DNA of 8,979 nucleotides from Oscillospiraceae bacterium (GCA_009786735.1 WQRM01000055.1:1-8979), one strand, 5' to 3'; shown: positions 1 to 6,285, numbered from the stretch's first letter. A program made the numbers and translations. Notes: generated by a model from the letters alone, not told the origin.

Positions 1-235
1 CCCGCAGCGTGAGGATTTGATGCCCCGCCCAATCGTCTTGGCTTGTGTGCTCAACCAGCGCATGCCCTTGCAGCTCATCAATCTCCCAGTAGGGTATGCC
101 AAACCAGCGCACTTCAGCCAGTTGCCAGCTGCCGCTTTGCACCACGTTGTTGACCGCCACGCGCAAGCCAAGCGCGCCCACGGCAAATGCCGCAAGCATC
201 AAGATGGCTAACATTGCGCTGAACAAGCGTTTCAT
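1..235 (-). CDS. Exported or membrane-anchored protein, N-terminal part only
   Basis: The gene runs off the left edge of the window; 78 codons are visible. I do not recognise the protein. The N-terminus begins MKRLFSAMLAILMLAAF, a short basic head followed by a hydrophobic stretch to about residue 28. That fits either a signal peptide or an N-terminal membrane anchor. No lipobox Cys is seen. The visible mature part (residues 29-78) is soluble-looking and rich in Trp, Gln and acidic residues. The start is supported by a GGAGG ribosome site four bases before the ATG and by a near-consensus promoter about 28 bases upstream (263-291), so this gene starts its own transcription unit and is not read through from hprK. 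The function cannot be assigned from the visible part. Confidence 0.75.
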   Translation of the reverse strand, partial: MKRLFSAMLAILMLAAFAVGALGLRVAVNNVVQSGSWQLAEVRWFGIPYWEIDELQGHALVEHTSQDDWAGHQILTLR

Positions 236-262
236 GCGTCCTCCACGTTTAGATTAATTCAT

Positions 263-291
263 AGTATACCACAATATGCATAGTTTGTCAA
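263..291 (-). promoter_or_regulatory. Sigma-A promoter of the left-edge gene
   Basis: Reading the minus strand, TTGACA (291-286), a 17-base spacer and TATACT (268-263) give a near-perfect housekeeping promoter. It lies at the expected distance from the ATG at 235. The flanks resemble the promoter at 6566-6594: both read TTGACAAAC at the -35 and TATACTATGAAT at the -10. Confidence 0.85.
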
Positions 292-318
292 GCTGAAGCG
301 TTGATGAGCCTCGGATAA

Positions 319-375
319 AGCACAGCGAAGCGATGGAGCATCCCGCAGGGACGCATGGCGCGTGCCAGCTCCCTT
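319..375. repeat. Degenerate fragments of dispersed palindromic repeats
   Basis: Positions 319-351 contain GCGAAGCGATG followed by a CGCAGGGACGC block. This resembles GCGAAGCGACG and CGCAGGGGC in the element that abuts hprK (668-697). Positions 357-373 read GGCGCGTGCCAGCTCC, matching 537-551 of the intact element further on. No open reading frame with a ribosome site is present. It looks like decayed or nested repeat copies. Confidence 0.5.
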
Positions 376-401
376 AAATCGTCACATGCCTATAATCAGC
401 A

Positions 402-483
402 TGTAGGGGCGGCAATTTTGCCGCCCGAGAAAACACCCAAAGCCAGCATTTTTTGCCCGGGTGGCAAGATTGCCACCCCTACA
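402..483. repeat. TGTAGGGGCG-type inverted-repeat element, copy 1
   Basis: The element begins TGTAGGGGCGG and ends CCACCCCTACA. The arms 402-427 and 458-483 are 26-base inverted repeats with three differences, separated by 30 bases. Each arm is itself palindromic (GGGCGGCAA against TTGCCGCCC), so the DNA could form a compound cruciform or branched hairpin. It carries no coding sequence. The copy at 2889-2957 has the same outer eight bases (TGTAGGGG) but different inner arm bases. I recall such non-coding, MITE-like repeats from many Clostridia; mobility is inferred and not shown. Confidence 0.8.
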
Positions 484-485
484 GG

Positions 486-568
486 TTGCGGGTTGACGCA
501 AGCCGCCCGCAAAATCGCCTTCCTCAGTCACGCGCGGCGCGTGCCAGCTCCTTCCAGGGGAAGGAGCT
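486..568. repeat. Cluster of perfect hairpins in a dispersed repeat
   Basis: Three palindromes follow one another: TTGCGGG/CCCGCAA (486-492 with 506-512), CACGCGC-G-GCGCGTG (529-543), and AGCTCCTTCC/GGAAGGAGCT (546-555 with 559-568, a 10-bp perfect stem with a 3-base loop). The layout (CCTCAGTCAC, GC-rich palindrome, GTGCCAGCTCC, stem, TAAGGA) resembles a dispersed clostridial repeat that I know from memory. No gene is visible in it. Confidence 0.6.
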
Positions 569-608
569 AAGGATTAAGAGGATAACGACATCAAATCTGT
601 AAGCAGCA

Positions 609-697
609 AGCCCCAGCTCCTCTCCTCTGGAGGGAACTCCCGACCTCGGGTCGGGTGAGGGAGGCGTGCGAAGCGACGAAGCCCCGCCGCAGGGGCT
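609..697. repeat. Palindromic repeat abutting the hprK stop codon
   Basis: The stretch contains CCCGACC-TCG-GGTCGGG (639-655, 7-bp perfect stem) and, next to hprK, AGCCCC/GGGGCT (692-697 with 680-685). On the minus strand the second hairpin begins with the A and G of the hprK TAG codon, so the element starts inside that codon. It could act as a transcript-end stabiliser or weak terminator. It has no T-tract (the bases after the stem are TCGTCG), so a classical terminator is not supported. With the elements above it, this explains the gene-free stretch from about 296 to 695. Confidence 0.6.
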
Positions 698-1664
698 AAT
701 ACTCTTTCCACACATCCAGCTCGCGTTGCTCGGGCACAACTTCATCGGCCATGCCCAGCTGGTGCAGCAGCTCGCGCGCGGCGTTGTAGCCCATCATCTT
801 TTGGCGGTTGTTCATCGCGGCCGCCTCCACAATGATGGACAAATTGCGCCCGGGCTTCACCGGCACCACACACACCGGCACCTTGATGCCCAGGATATCC
901 ACGTTTTGTTCGTCGAGACCCAGCCGGTCATACACGCGATCTTTGTCCCAGGGCTCCATTTGCAGCACCATGTTGATTTTCTCGGTTAGTTTCACCGCGC
1001 CCATGCCGAAAATGCGGCGCGCGTTGATGATGCCCACGCCGCGCAGCTCCACAAAATGGCGGATGTTATCTGGTGCCGAGCCCACGAGGGTTTTGTCGCT
1101 CACCCGGCGAATCTCCACCGCGTCGTCGGCCACAAGCCGATGCCCGCGCTTGATGAGCTCCACGGCGGTTTCGCTTTTGCCCACGCCGCTCGCCCCCAAA
1201 ATCAGCACACCTTGACCATACACCTCAACGAGCACACCGTGGCGCGTCACACGCTCGGCGAGCTCCACCGAAAGATACGAAATCAGTGCCGCCATCGCAG
1301 CGCTGGTGGTGCTTTGCGTGCTCAACAGGGGAGTGCCGTGCTCCTGCGCCAGCTGCAGCACAGGCGCGGGGCAGTCGTTGCCATGGGGGATAATCACCGC
1401 CACCGGTCGCAGGCTGAAGAAATCGCGCAGGCGTTGCAGTTGCATGTCGTCGCTGAGCGAGTTGAGGTAGTCCAGCTCGCTGTAGCCCAAAAACTGCACG
1501 CGGCGGGCATCAAAGTGCTGCGAAAATCCCGCCAGCACCAGGCTTGGGCGGTCGATGTCGCGGCTGGTGACGGAAATTTGCGCCGCGGTGGACGGCTGGT
1601 GAATGTAGGTGTAGCCGTTGTCTTCCACGAGCTTGGCAAGTGGCACGGCATAGTCTGCGGGCAT
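696..1664 (-). CDS. hprK: HPr kinase/phosphorylase HprK
   Basis: This is the bifunctional cytoplasmic enzyme that phosphorylates and dephosphorylates Ser46 of HPr (or Crh) and so controls carbon catabolite repression in Bacillota. The protein is 322 residues, the usual length. Residues 1-130 form the family's N-terminal domain. The catalytic domain shows the conserved His in RHGVLVEVYG (His142), the P-loop GASGVGKSE (157-165), the aspartates in RLVADDAVEI (180-181), the HprK signature ELRGVGIINARRIFG (206-220) and KPGRN (270-274). The start at 1664 is chosen because GAGGAGGA lies six bases upstream. An upstream in-frame ATG at 1706 would add 14 residues, lies inside the preceding gene and has no such site. 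The ribosome site overlaps the stop codon of the preceding gene, suggesting translational coupling. The TAG codon merges into a palindromic repeat. No ptsH or murB neighbour is seen in the window. Confidence 0.96.
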   Translation of the reverse strand: MPADYAVPLAKLVEDNGYTYIHQPSTAAQISVTSRDIDRPSLVLAGFSQHFDARRVQFLGYSELDYLNSLSDDMQLQRLRDFFSLRPVAVIIPHGNDCPAPVLQLAQEHGTPLLSTQSTTSAAMAALISYLSVELAERVTRHGVLVEVYGQGVLILGASGVGKSETAVELIKRGHRLVADDAVEIRRVSDKTLVGSAPDNIRHFVELRGVGIINARRIFGMGAVKLTEKINMVLQMEPWDKDRVYDRLGLDEQNVDILGIKVPVCVVPVKPGRNLSIIVEAAAMNNRQKMMGYNAARELLHQLGMADEVVPEQRELDVWKEY

Positions 1665-1677
1665 AGAAAGTCCTCCT

Positions 1678-2301
1678 CTAAGGTGATTCGTGCACGAAAG
1701 TGGCATGCGTTAGCGATAACGAAACATGATGGTGACAGGTTGTACTCATTGCGGTGCCATGGCGTGTGACTGACGTGGTGATGTCCAACGTGAGTGCACG
1801 GATGTAAGCTTCTAATTGGCTAGGGCTTAGCCCGCCGGCGTACATCATGGCGGTGGCAATCCAGTTTTCGTTGCCGCCGGTATACTTGACCACGTTGTAG
1901 TTCGCCCAAATCAATCGCGTGTGTTGCGGCGTGTTAATCCAAACGCGTTGCAGGGCATCGGCAGAGCCGCGGTGCAGCGCGTGCACAGAAAACACGATGT
2001 AATCCGCAAAGTAAAGAGACGGGGCGGCAGACCGATCGGGTGACATAAAAAACTGCTCGCCCAACTGAGGGGCTGTGATACCGGCAAACATGCGCAGATA
2101 GCGCTCAAGATGGAATTCGAGCTCGTCTTCTGTGTAGAAATACAACGCGGGGCGAACTTCTACGCGCACATTGCGCAACTGCGGCGGCACAGCGTGCGGA
2201 AGGATTGGACCAATCGTCAGCAGCGAAAGTGCAAGCGCGGCGGCAACGGTCACACACACGCCCGCGCAAAAGGCAAGCACGATTTTCAGCCAAGCTTTCA
2301 T
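1678..2301 (-). CDS. Unknown protein with N-terminal membrane segment
   Basis: A 207-residue protein I do not recognise. It starts MKAWLKIVLAFCAGVCV and has one hydrophobic segment (about residues 5-34), so it is probably anchored in the membrane or exported, with the remaining ~170 residues outside. That part has a charged, aromatic patch (YFYTEDELEFHLERYLR, 54-70) and a region around 126-150 with NYNVVKYTGGNENWIATAMM. No catalytic motif is evident. The last ~30 residues are Thr/Ser/His-rich and look low-complexity. The ATG follows the queT stop codon by one base, and GTGAGG seven bases upstream (inside the end of queT) serves as ribosome site. Its own TAG overlaps the hprK ribosome site. 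It is therefore very likely cotranscribed with queT and hprK, but that does not reveal its job. Confidence 0.85.
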   Translation of the reverse strand: MKAWLKIVLAFCAGVCVTVAAALALSLLTIGPILPHAVPPQLRNVRVEVRPALYFYTEDELEFHLERYLRMFAGITAPQLGEQFFMSPDRSAAPSLYFADYIVFSVHALHRGSADALQRVWINTPQHTRLIWANYNVVKYTGGNENWIATAMMYAGGLSPSQLEAYIRALTLDITTSVTRHGTAMSTTCHHHVSLSLTHATFVHESP

Positions 2302-2302
2302 G

Positions 2303-2827
2303 TTAACGCCTCACTTCATTGAATATCCGCGTTCTGCGCAGCGCCGCCAGCAGCGGCATGCCCAGTGCATACACCACCACCAGCTGCCCCAGCGCAACTT
2401 GCGCGGCAAACAGCGGAAAAATCGACCACTCTAAGCCCACCGCGGTGATGATAATCGCGGGCACAACCAGCGCGTTGAATATCACCGGCGGCAAGCCTGC
2501 GAACAGTGGCAGCCGCTTAAACTCAATCTTGCGCAATTGCCACGTGCAGACAGCGGCCAGCAGGCTGGCGAGCGTGCCGAACACCCAGTCAAACCAGCCA
2601 TAGGGACTGCCGAGGTTGGCGAAGAACGTGCCAATGGTCAGCCCGGGAATCGCAGCGGGCGTGAGCGCCGCCAGCATGGTGAGTGCTTCGGCGAAGCGAA
2701 ACTGCACAGGACCATAGGAAATCCAGTGGATGGGCGTTGCGCCGAGTGCGAGCGTCACACCGGCATACAGCGCGGCGATGATCGCGGCTTGCGCGATGAA
2801 CAAGACGGATTTGCGGGATTTGGTCAT
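2303..2827 (-). CDS. queT: QueT family transporter (queuosine precursor, ECF S component)
   Basis: A very hydrophobic 174-residue membrane protein that matches the QueT family (COG4708). These are substrate-binding subunits of energy-coupling-factor transporters thought to import queuosine precursors such as preQ1 for tRNA modification. The most telling stretch is WISYGPVQFRFAEALTML (35-52), followed by AAIPGLTIGTFFANLGSPYG (58-77) and DWVFGTLASLLAA (80-92). About five to six membrane spans are expected, ending in a short basic tail. The EcfT and ATPase partners are not in the window and would be encoded elsewhere. A GGAGG site lies nine bases before the ATG. The leader can fold into an H-type pseudoknot (2842-2879) that reaches into the ribosome site, as expected for a ligand-controlled queT gene. 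The stop is one base from the next gene. Confidence 0.85.
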   Translation of the reverse strand: MTKSRKSVLFIAQAAIIAALYAGVTLALGATPIHWISYGPVQFRFAEALTMLAALTPAAIPGLTIGTFFANLGSPYGWFDWVFGTLASLLAAVCTWQLRKIEFKRLPLFAGLPPVIFNALVVPAIIITAVGLEWSIFPLFAAQVALGQLVVVYALGMPLLAALRRTRIFNEVRR

Positions 2828-2841
2828 GGCAAATGACCTCC

Positions 2842-2879
2842 TTGAAGAATTTATTTACGGCGGGATTCAATGTCCGCCG
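2842..2879 (-). promoter_or_regulatory. Candidate pseudoknot (preQ1-like riboswitch) before queT
   Basis: Minus strand: CGGCGG (2879-2874) pairs with CCGCCG (2863-2858), leaving the 10-base loop ACATTGAATC. The loop bases TTGAA (2870-2866) are complementary to TTCAA (2846-2842), which lies after an A-rich linker (TAAATAAATTC). The last two bases of TTCAA are the first two of AAGGAGG (2843-2837), the queT ribosome site. This hairpin / A-rich tail / second stem touching the Shine-Dalgarno is the architecture of preQ1 riboswitches. The loop bases do not match the preQ1-I consensus as I remember it, so the class, or whether it is a riboswitch at all, is open. Confidence 0.4.
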
Positions 2880-2888
2880 GTATGCAGT

Positions 2889-2957
2889 TGTAGGGGCGAA
2901 CTGTGTTCGCCCGGAAAAAAGATAAGATTGTGCGGGCGAACACAGTTCGCCCCTACA
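2889..2957. repeat. TGTAGGGGCG-type inverted-repeat element, copy 2
   Basis: Arms 2889-2913 and 2933-2957 are perfect 25-base inverted repeats (TGTAGGGGCGAACTGTG... outward to inward) around a 19-base A-rich centre. Each arm is itself a hairpin (GGGCGAAC-TGT-GTTCGCCC). The element fills most of the gap between the HAD phosphatase and the queT leader. Its right-hand end CCCCTACA, read on the minus strand, provides the TAG stop codon of the phosphatase gene. The perfect arms suggest that this copy is younger than the one at 402-483. Confidence 0.9.
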
Positions 2958-3741
2958 GATACCCCACCAAATCCGCCAGTTTATCCACCACCAAATCAGC
3001 CTTTATCTCACGTTGTCCGTCGTACTTCTCGCGGCTGGTCGCGCCGCTGAGTACAAGGATGCTCGGGATGCCGTGGTTTGCGCCGATGGCCACGTCCGTT
3101 TCAATGCGGTCACCGATGAACACGAGCTCCTCGGGCTGGCAGCGCAGATAGCGCGCAAGATAATCCACCGTGTGGCGCGTGGGCTTGCCCAGCACCGTGG
3201 GGCGGCGACCGGTGGAGGCCTCAAGCAGCGCAATCATGCTGCCGGTGTCGGGCATGAAGCCGACCTTCAGCGGGCAGTTCACGTCCGGGTGTGTGGCGTA
3301 GTAGGGCAACCCGGCGGCCAACCAGTTGGCGGTTTTGTTGATCTTCTCGTAGGTCAGCGTGGTGTCAAAGCCCAGCAGAATCACGTCGGGTGCGTCGTCC
3401 ACCAGCGTAACACCCGCTGCCAGCAAATCGGCGTGCAGGCGCTCATTGCCCAGGCAATATGTACGCGCGCCGGGGTGTGTGCGCTGCAGGAACTCTGCGG
3501 CCACATGGCTCGACAACACGATTTTCTCCGGCGGCGTGGGGAAGTTCATCTTGCCCAGTTTTGCGCTGCACAGCGCCGCGGAGTTCGACGAATTGTTGGT
3601 GAAGAACAAGTGGTTGAGCCCACGCTGTGTGAGCGCATGGATGAAGCTGTCCGCGCCGGGGATCATCGTGTCTTCGAGGTAAAACGTGCCGTCCATGTCT
3701 AGGATCACATGGCGGGCTTTGGTGAAAACGTTGTGCATCAT
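2953..3741 (-). CDS. HAD-IIA family sugar-phosphate phosphatase, NagD-like
   Basis: A 262-residue cytoplasmic hydrolase of the haloacid dehalogenase superfamily, subclass IIA (NagD/AraL/p-nitrophenylphosphatase type). Motif I is DMDGT with nucleophile Asp15 and acid/base Asp17. Motif II is FTNNSS (47-52). The cap-domain segment GFDTTLTYEKI (124-134) is typical of IIA enzymes. The motif III lysine is in GKPT (Lys186), and motif IV is GDRIETDVAIGANHG (210-224), with Asp211 and Asp216 for magnesium. The natural substrate cannot be told; these enzymes act on small phosphate esters. The ATG at 3741 directly follows the TGA of the phosphoesterase gene. A second ATG (3738) is better spaced (7 bases) from the AAGG in the end of that gene and may be the real start. 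The stop codon is contributed by the repeat element at 2889-2957, so the C-terminal VGYL may not be the ancestral end. Confidence 0.93.
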   Translation of the reverse strand: MMHNVFTKARHVILDMDGTFYLEDTMIPGADSFIHALTQRGLNHLFFTNNSSNSAALCSAKLGKMNFPTPPEKIVLSSHVAAEFLQRTHPGARTYCLGNERLHADLLAAGVTLVDDAPDVILLGFDTTLTYEKINKTANWLAAGLPYYATHPDVNCPLKVGFMPDTGSMIALLEASTGRRPTVLGKPTRHTVDYLARYLRCQPEELVFIGDRIETDVAIGANHGIPSILVLSGATSREKYDGQREIKADLVVDKLADLVGYL

Positions 3742-5205
3742 TCAGCCTTTCAGGTTGTATTCTTGTTTGCGTGGCATGGACAACATGTCCAGTGAAAGTT
3801 TAGCAAGTGCGCGTGAAATCGCCCGCCGGTGCGGCAAAAACACCGCCGCGAGCGACACCTGCAGCAGCAGCCTGCTTTGGCGACCGGTGCGCAGCATGTC
3901 CCGCGCGATGATTTCGCCGGCTAGGCGCAGCGCCTGGCTCACAAAGCGACCATCCTCTATGCGCTGCACCGCGTCGCGCAGCAACGGATCTTGCCGCCAA
4001 TCGCCGAAGCCATACACAAACACCAGCGATGTCTCAAAGCAATCCTGCAGCGTGCCGTGCGGCGAAATCCGCAACTTCATCACCCGCCGCAGCACTTTTT
4101 CGGCAAGCTTCAGCGCGTTGGCGGGCTTTGCAATGTAGCGCGCGTCCAGCTGTGCCAGCACCGGTCGCAGCCACGCGGGCGTTTGCGTGCCGCGCTGCGT
4201 GAGCCACGACTGTGCGCCGCCGCATTGGGCGATGTCTTCGAGCACCTCGGGCAGCTTGCGTTGCAAGTTCGCCGAGAAAAAACCCATCAATCCGCCGCGC
4301 CTGCCCGCAAACGTGAACTTAAAGCTGTCGTGCAGCGGCAGGGTAGGGTCAGCGGCGTGCGCGGTGACTTGCGCGTTGTTGTCCTGCAGTGCCACACGGT
4401 GAAACTGGCAGGGGAAGCTATTGAGCGCAGGCGCACAAACGTCATATAGCACATGGTCGTCGCAGTTGATTTTCGCCACGTGACCGCGATGCTGATGCCC
4501 GCAAAAGCAAAATTTCATGCCCGCGCGCGCCAGTCTTTCGCGCACATGCAGATAATTATCCAGCAAATAGCCCGATAAAATGTGCCCCATGTGCGATGCC
4601 AAGTTGTGGTGCATCAACCCAAGCACCGTCCGCCCAGCTTCACTCGCGCGCGCGCATTCTTCCAGCGCCCAGTGCAGCTGCTCGGCGGTGATTTCGCCAT
4701 GCACGCGTGCGTCGGGCTTGGTGGTGTCCAGGGCAATCAGCGTGTGCCGTTCGTCAAGCTCAAGTGCATAATCCGAGCCACAAAACCGCGCGCCTTCGGG
4801 CAGCAGCGGCCGATAAATCACCCAAAAGTCTTCAATCGAAGTCTGCCGAGCGGGCTGCTTTTTGCCGCTAGTATACTCCGCCGCGTGGTCATTGTTGATG
4901 TCGTGGTTGCCGGGCACCAGCAGCATTTGCGTGCCGGTTTGCCGCTGGAACTCCCGCAACAGTTCCGCAAGCGCCACATGCGCATCGTACTCGCCTTCGT
5001 GGGTTAAGTCGCCCGCGATGAGTGCAAACTGCACGGGTTCTTGCCGCAGTTGCTCCAGTGTGGCGCGCAGCAGGCGTTCGCTGTGGCGTGCGGGCTTGCC
5101 GAGGTGGTCGTTGTCGTCCGCGAAGGCACGGTTGAAGCCACCCGCCAGTGCAGCAGGGTAGTAGTGCAAGTCCGCGATATGAGCAATTAATAATTCATAA
5201 TTCAT
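3742..5205 (-). CDS. Calcineurin-like metallophosphoesterase
   Basis: A 487-residue protein with the full set of metal-ligand motifs of the calcineurin-like phosphoesterase fold in its first half: DLH (Asp12, His14), GDLTHEGEYD (Asp66), GNHD (Asn100, His101), MHHN (His199-His200) and GHQHRG (His237, His239). It should be a two-metal phosphodiesterase or phosphatase; the substrate is unknown. The C-terminal part (about 290-487) carries no motif I know and is rich in Leu, Arg and Ala, probably helical. No signal peptide is seen, so it is likely cytoplasmic. It directly precedes the HAD phosphatase (stop and start touch), which suggests a two-gene unit. The start is odd: the ATG and the codons for residues 1-5 lie within an AT-rich 7-bp tandem repeat, there is no recognisable ribosome site, and the in-frame codon two before the ATG is a stop. 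Confidence 0.92.
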   Translation of the reverse strand: MNYELLIAHIADLHYYPAALAGGFNRAFADDNDHLGKPARHSERLLRATLEQLRQEPVQFALIAGDLTHEGEYDAHVALAELLREFQRQTGTQMLLVPGNHDINNDHAAEYTSGKKQPARQTSIEDFWVIYRPLLPEGARFCGSDYALELDERHTLIALDTTKPDARVHGEITAEQLHWALEECARASEAGRTVLGLMHHNLASHMGHILSGYLLDNYLHVRERLARAGMKFCFCGHQHRGHVAKINCDDHVLYDVCAPALNSFPCQFHRVALQDNNAQVTAHAADPTLPLHDSFKFTFAGRRGGLMGFFSANLQRKLPEVLEDIAQCGGAQSWLTQRGTQTPAWLRPVLAQLDARYIAKPANALKLAEKVLRRVMKLRISPHGTLQDCFETSLVFVYGFGDWRQDPLLRDAVQRIEDGRFVSQALRLAGEIIARDMLRTGRQSRLLLQVSLAAVFLPHRRAISRALAKLSLDMLSMPRKQEYNLKG

Positions 5206-5280
5206 AATTTATAATTTTCAATGTCGTGCATAATTCGTGCTGGGCGGTTGTTGCCAAAATTATTATGCATTATACATTAA
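5184..5280. repeat. AT-rich intergenic element with 7-bp tandem repeats
   Basis: Positions 5191-5218 are four head-to-tail 7-mers: TAATTCA, TAATTCA, TAATTTA, TAATTTT. The other end (5255-5280) is AT-rich with related words (ATTATGCATTATACATTAA). Between them is a short GC-richer core. On the minus strand the element starts at the TAA stop codon of mltG (5279-5277) and ends inside the first codons of the phosphoesterase gene, so it spans the whole gap between those genes. The base composition is sharply lower in GC than all surrounding DNA. It looks like an inserted repeat of the ATGAATTATGAATT type. No promoter boxes are clear. Confidence 0.65.
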
Positions 5281-6137
5281 CATCTAGGGCAAGCGCCAAA
5301 GCACACACCAACGCGGCGCATGGCGGCGTTGTGTTCGGCGTAGGTGCGGCTGTAGTGGTTGTCGTGGTCTTGCCCGAAGAAGAAGAAGAGGTAGTCGGTG
5401 TCGGCGGGGTTGAGCACGGCGTAGATGGCGCGCTCGCCAGGGTTGCAGATCGGCCCGATGGGCAGGCGGGGGTCGGGTCTGGCGAGGTTGTGGATGTAGG
5501 TGTCATACAGCGCCAGCCAGTGGGCTGCATCACCGGGAATCCACGGCGAGGGTCCCAGCACGTCACGGGCGTAGTAGCGCGTGGGGTTCGCCTGCATCAT
5601 CATGCCGATGTTCATGCGATTGTAGAACACCGACGCCACCATGTGCATGTGCTCGGTCGAGCGCGCTTCACGCTCCACGATGGACGCGAGAATCAGCACC
5701 TCGTAGTCGCTAAAACCGGTGGTGTTCGTTGCCATCATCGGCAGCACGCGCGCAGCGTAGTTGTTCAGCATAATGCGCAGCACGTCGTTGGGGTCGCTGT
5801 CGAGGAAGAACTCATAGGTGTCTGGGAACAAAAAGCCCTCCAAAAAGAACGCCGATCGGCGGTCAAAGGGCGTGTTGAACGATTGCACCTCAAAGCTCTG
5901 CGCCGCATGAAAGAAAGCTTGGGCGCTCACCACGCCATTTTCTTCCAGCCGCTGTGCAATTTGCACGAAGTTGAAGCCCTCGGGAATCGTCACCCACACG
6001 CTTTCACGCGCGGGAATATGCTCGATGGGCGGTCGGTCGAAGGGGTCTTCTGGTCTGGGGATGGGCGCAAACACGCCGCAACCGGCCAAGAAAACCAGCG
6101 TTAGGGTCAGCGCAATCAGTCGTAGATGTTTTTTCAT
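5277..6137 (-). CDS. mltG: Endolytic murein transglycosylase MltG, lipoprotein form
   Basis: A 286-residue YceG/MltG-family enzyme that cleaves nascent peptidoglycan glycan strands at the outer face of the membrane. The N-terminus MKKHLRLIALTLTLVFLAGC has a lipobox (LAGC, Cys20), so the protein would be lipid-anchored instead of having the usual transmembrane helix. A LysM-like part (WVTIPEGFNFVQIAQRLEE, 48-66) is followed by LEGFLFPDTYEF (99-110), ILASIVEREA with the catalytic Glu155, VFYNRMNIGMMMQANPT (170-186), YDTY (211-214) and LPIGPICNPG (225-234). Between YDTY and LPIG there are ten residues, where I remember about four, so a short insertion is likely. The tail ends CFGACPRC, giving three Cys in the last eight residues. 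An AGAGGAGA site lies seven bases before the ATG, and a promoter is at 6169-6197. Its stop codon lies at the edge of the AT-rich element. Confidence 0.93.
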   Translation of the reverse strand: MKKHLRLIALTLTLVFLAGCGVFAPIPRPEDPFDRPPIEHIPARESVWVTIPEGFNFVQIAQRLEENGVVSAQAFFHAAQSFEVQSFNTPFDRRSAFFLEGFLFPDTYEFFLDSDPNDVLRIMLNNYAARVLPMMATNTTGFSDYEVLILASIVEREARSTEHMHMVASVFYNRMNIGMMMQANPTRYYARDVLGPSPWIPGDAAHWLALYDTYIHNLARPDPRLPIGPICNPGERAIYAVLNPADTDYLFFFFGQDHDNHYSRTYAEHNAAMRRVGVCFGACPRC

Positions 6138-6168
6138 AGTTCAGTCTCCTCTTTTCACACACCTCTAT

Positions 6169-6197
6169 ATTGTATCACATATGTCCGAAAAAATCAA
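6169..6197 (-). promoter_or_regulatory. Probable promoter of mltG
   Basis: Minus strand: TTGATT (6197-6192), 17-base spacer, TACAAT (6174-6169), about 31 bases before the mltG ATG. The -35 box overlaps the T-tract side of the hairpin at 6188-6216. The match to consensus is moderate. Confidence 0.6.
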
Positions 6198-6216
6198 GCC
6201 CCCCTTTGCGGGGTGC
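6188..6216 (-). terminator. Probable intrinsic terminator upstream of mltG
   Basis: On the minus strand GCACCCC pairs with GGGGGGC (6216-6210 with 6204-6198, one mismatch, five-base loop). After CTTGA-type bases the strand continues with six T (6193-6188). It would end transcripts arriving from the 52-codon gene. The gap of four bases between stem and T-tract weakens the call. Confidence 0.45.
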
Positions 6217-6285
6217 AAGTCGATTCGCTGTGTCCTATCGTAATTTTCACGAAAAATCGAATCAATGATCCGCGATAAAAGCAAC

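Noticed and set aside
1665..1706. N-terminal extension of HprK from the ATG at 1706
   Set aside because: It lies inside the preceding gene without a ribosome site, while the ATG at 1664 has an optimally spaced GAGGAGGA.
2889..2957. The perfect inverted repeat as an intrinsic terminator for the HAD gene
   Set aside because: Neither arm is followed by a T-tract, and the doubly palindromic structure and shared ends with 402-483 point to a dispersed repeat element.
5226..6104. A 292-codon plus-strand frame opposite mltG
   Set aside because: The minus strand encodes a clear MltG with all motifs and a ribosome site; the plus frame is a His/Val-rich shadow.
6221..6262. GATTCG ... CGAATC inverted repeat as an operator or terminator
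   Set aside because: Only six pairs across a ~28-base loop, with no T-tract and no promoter overlap; this is expected by chance.
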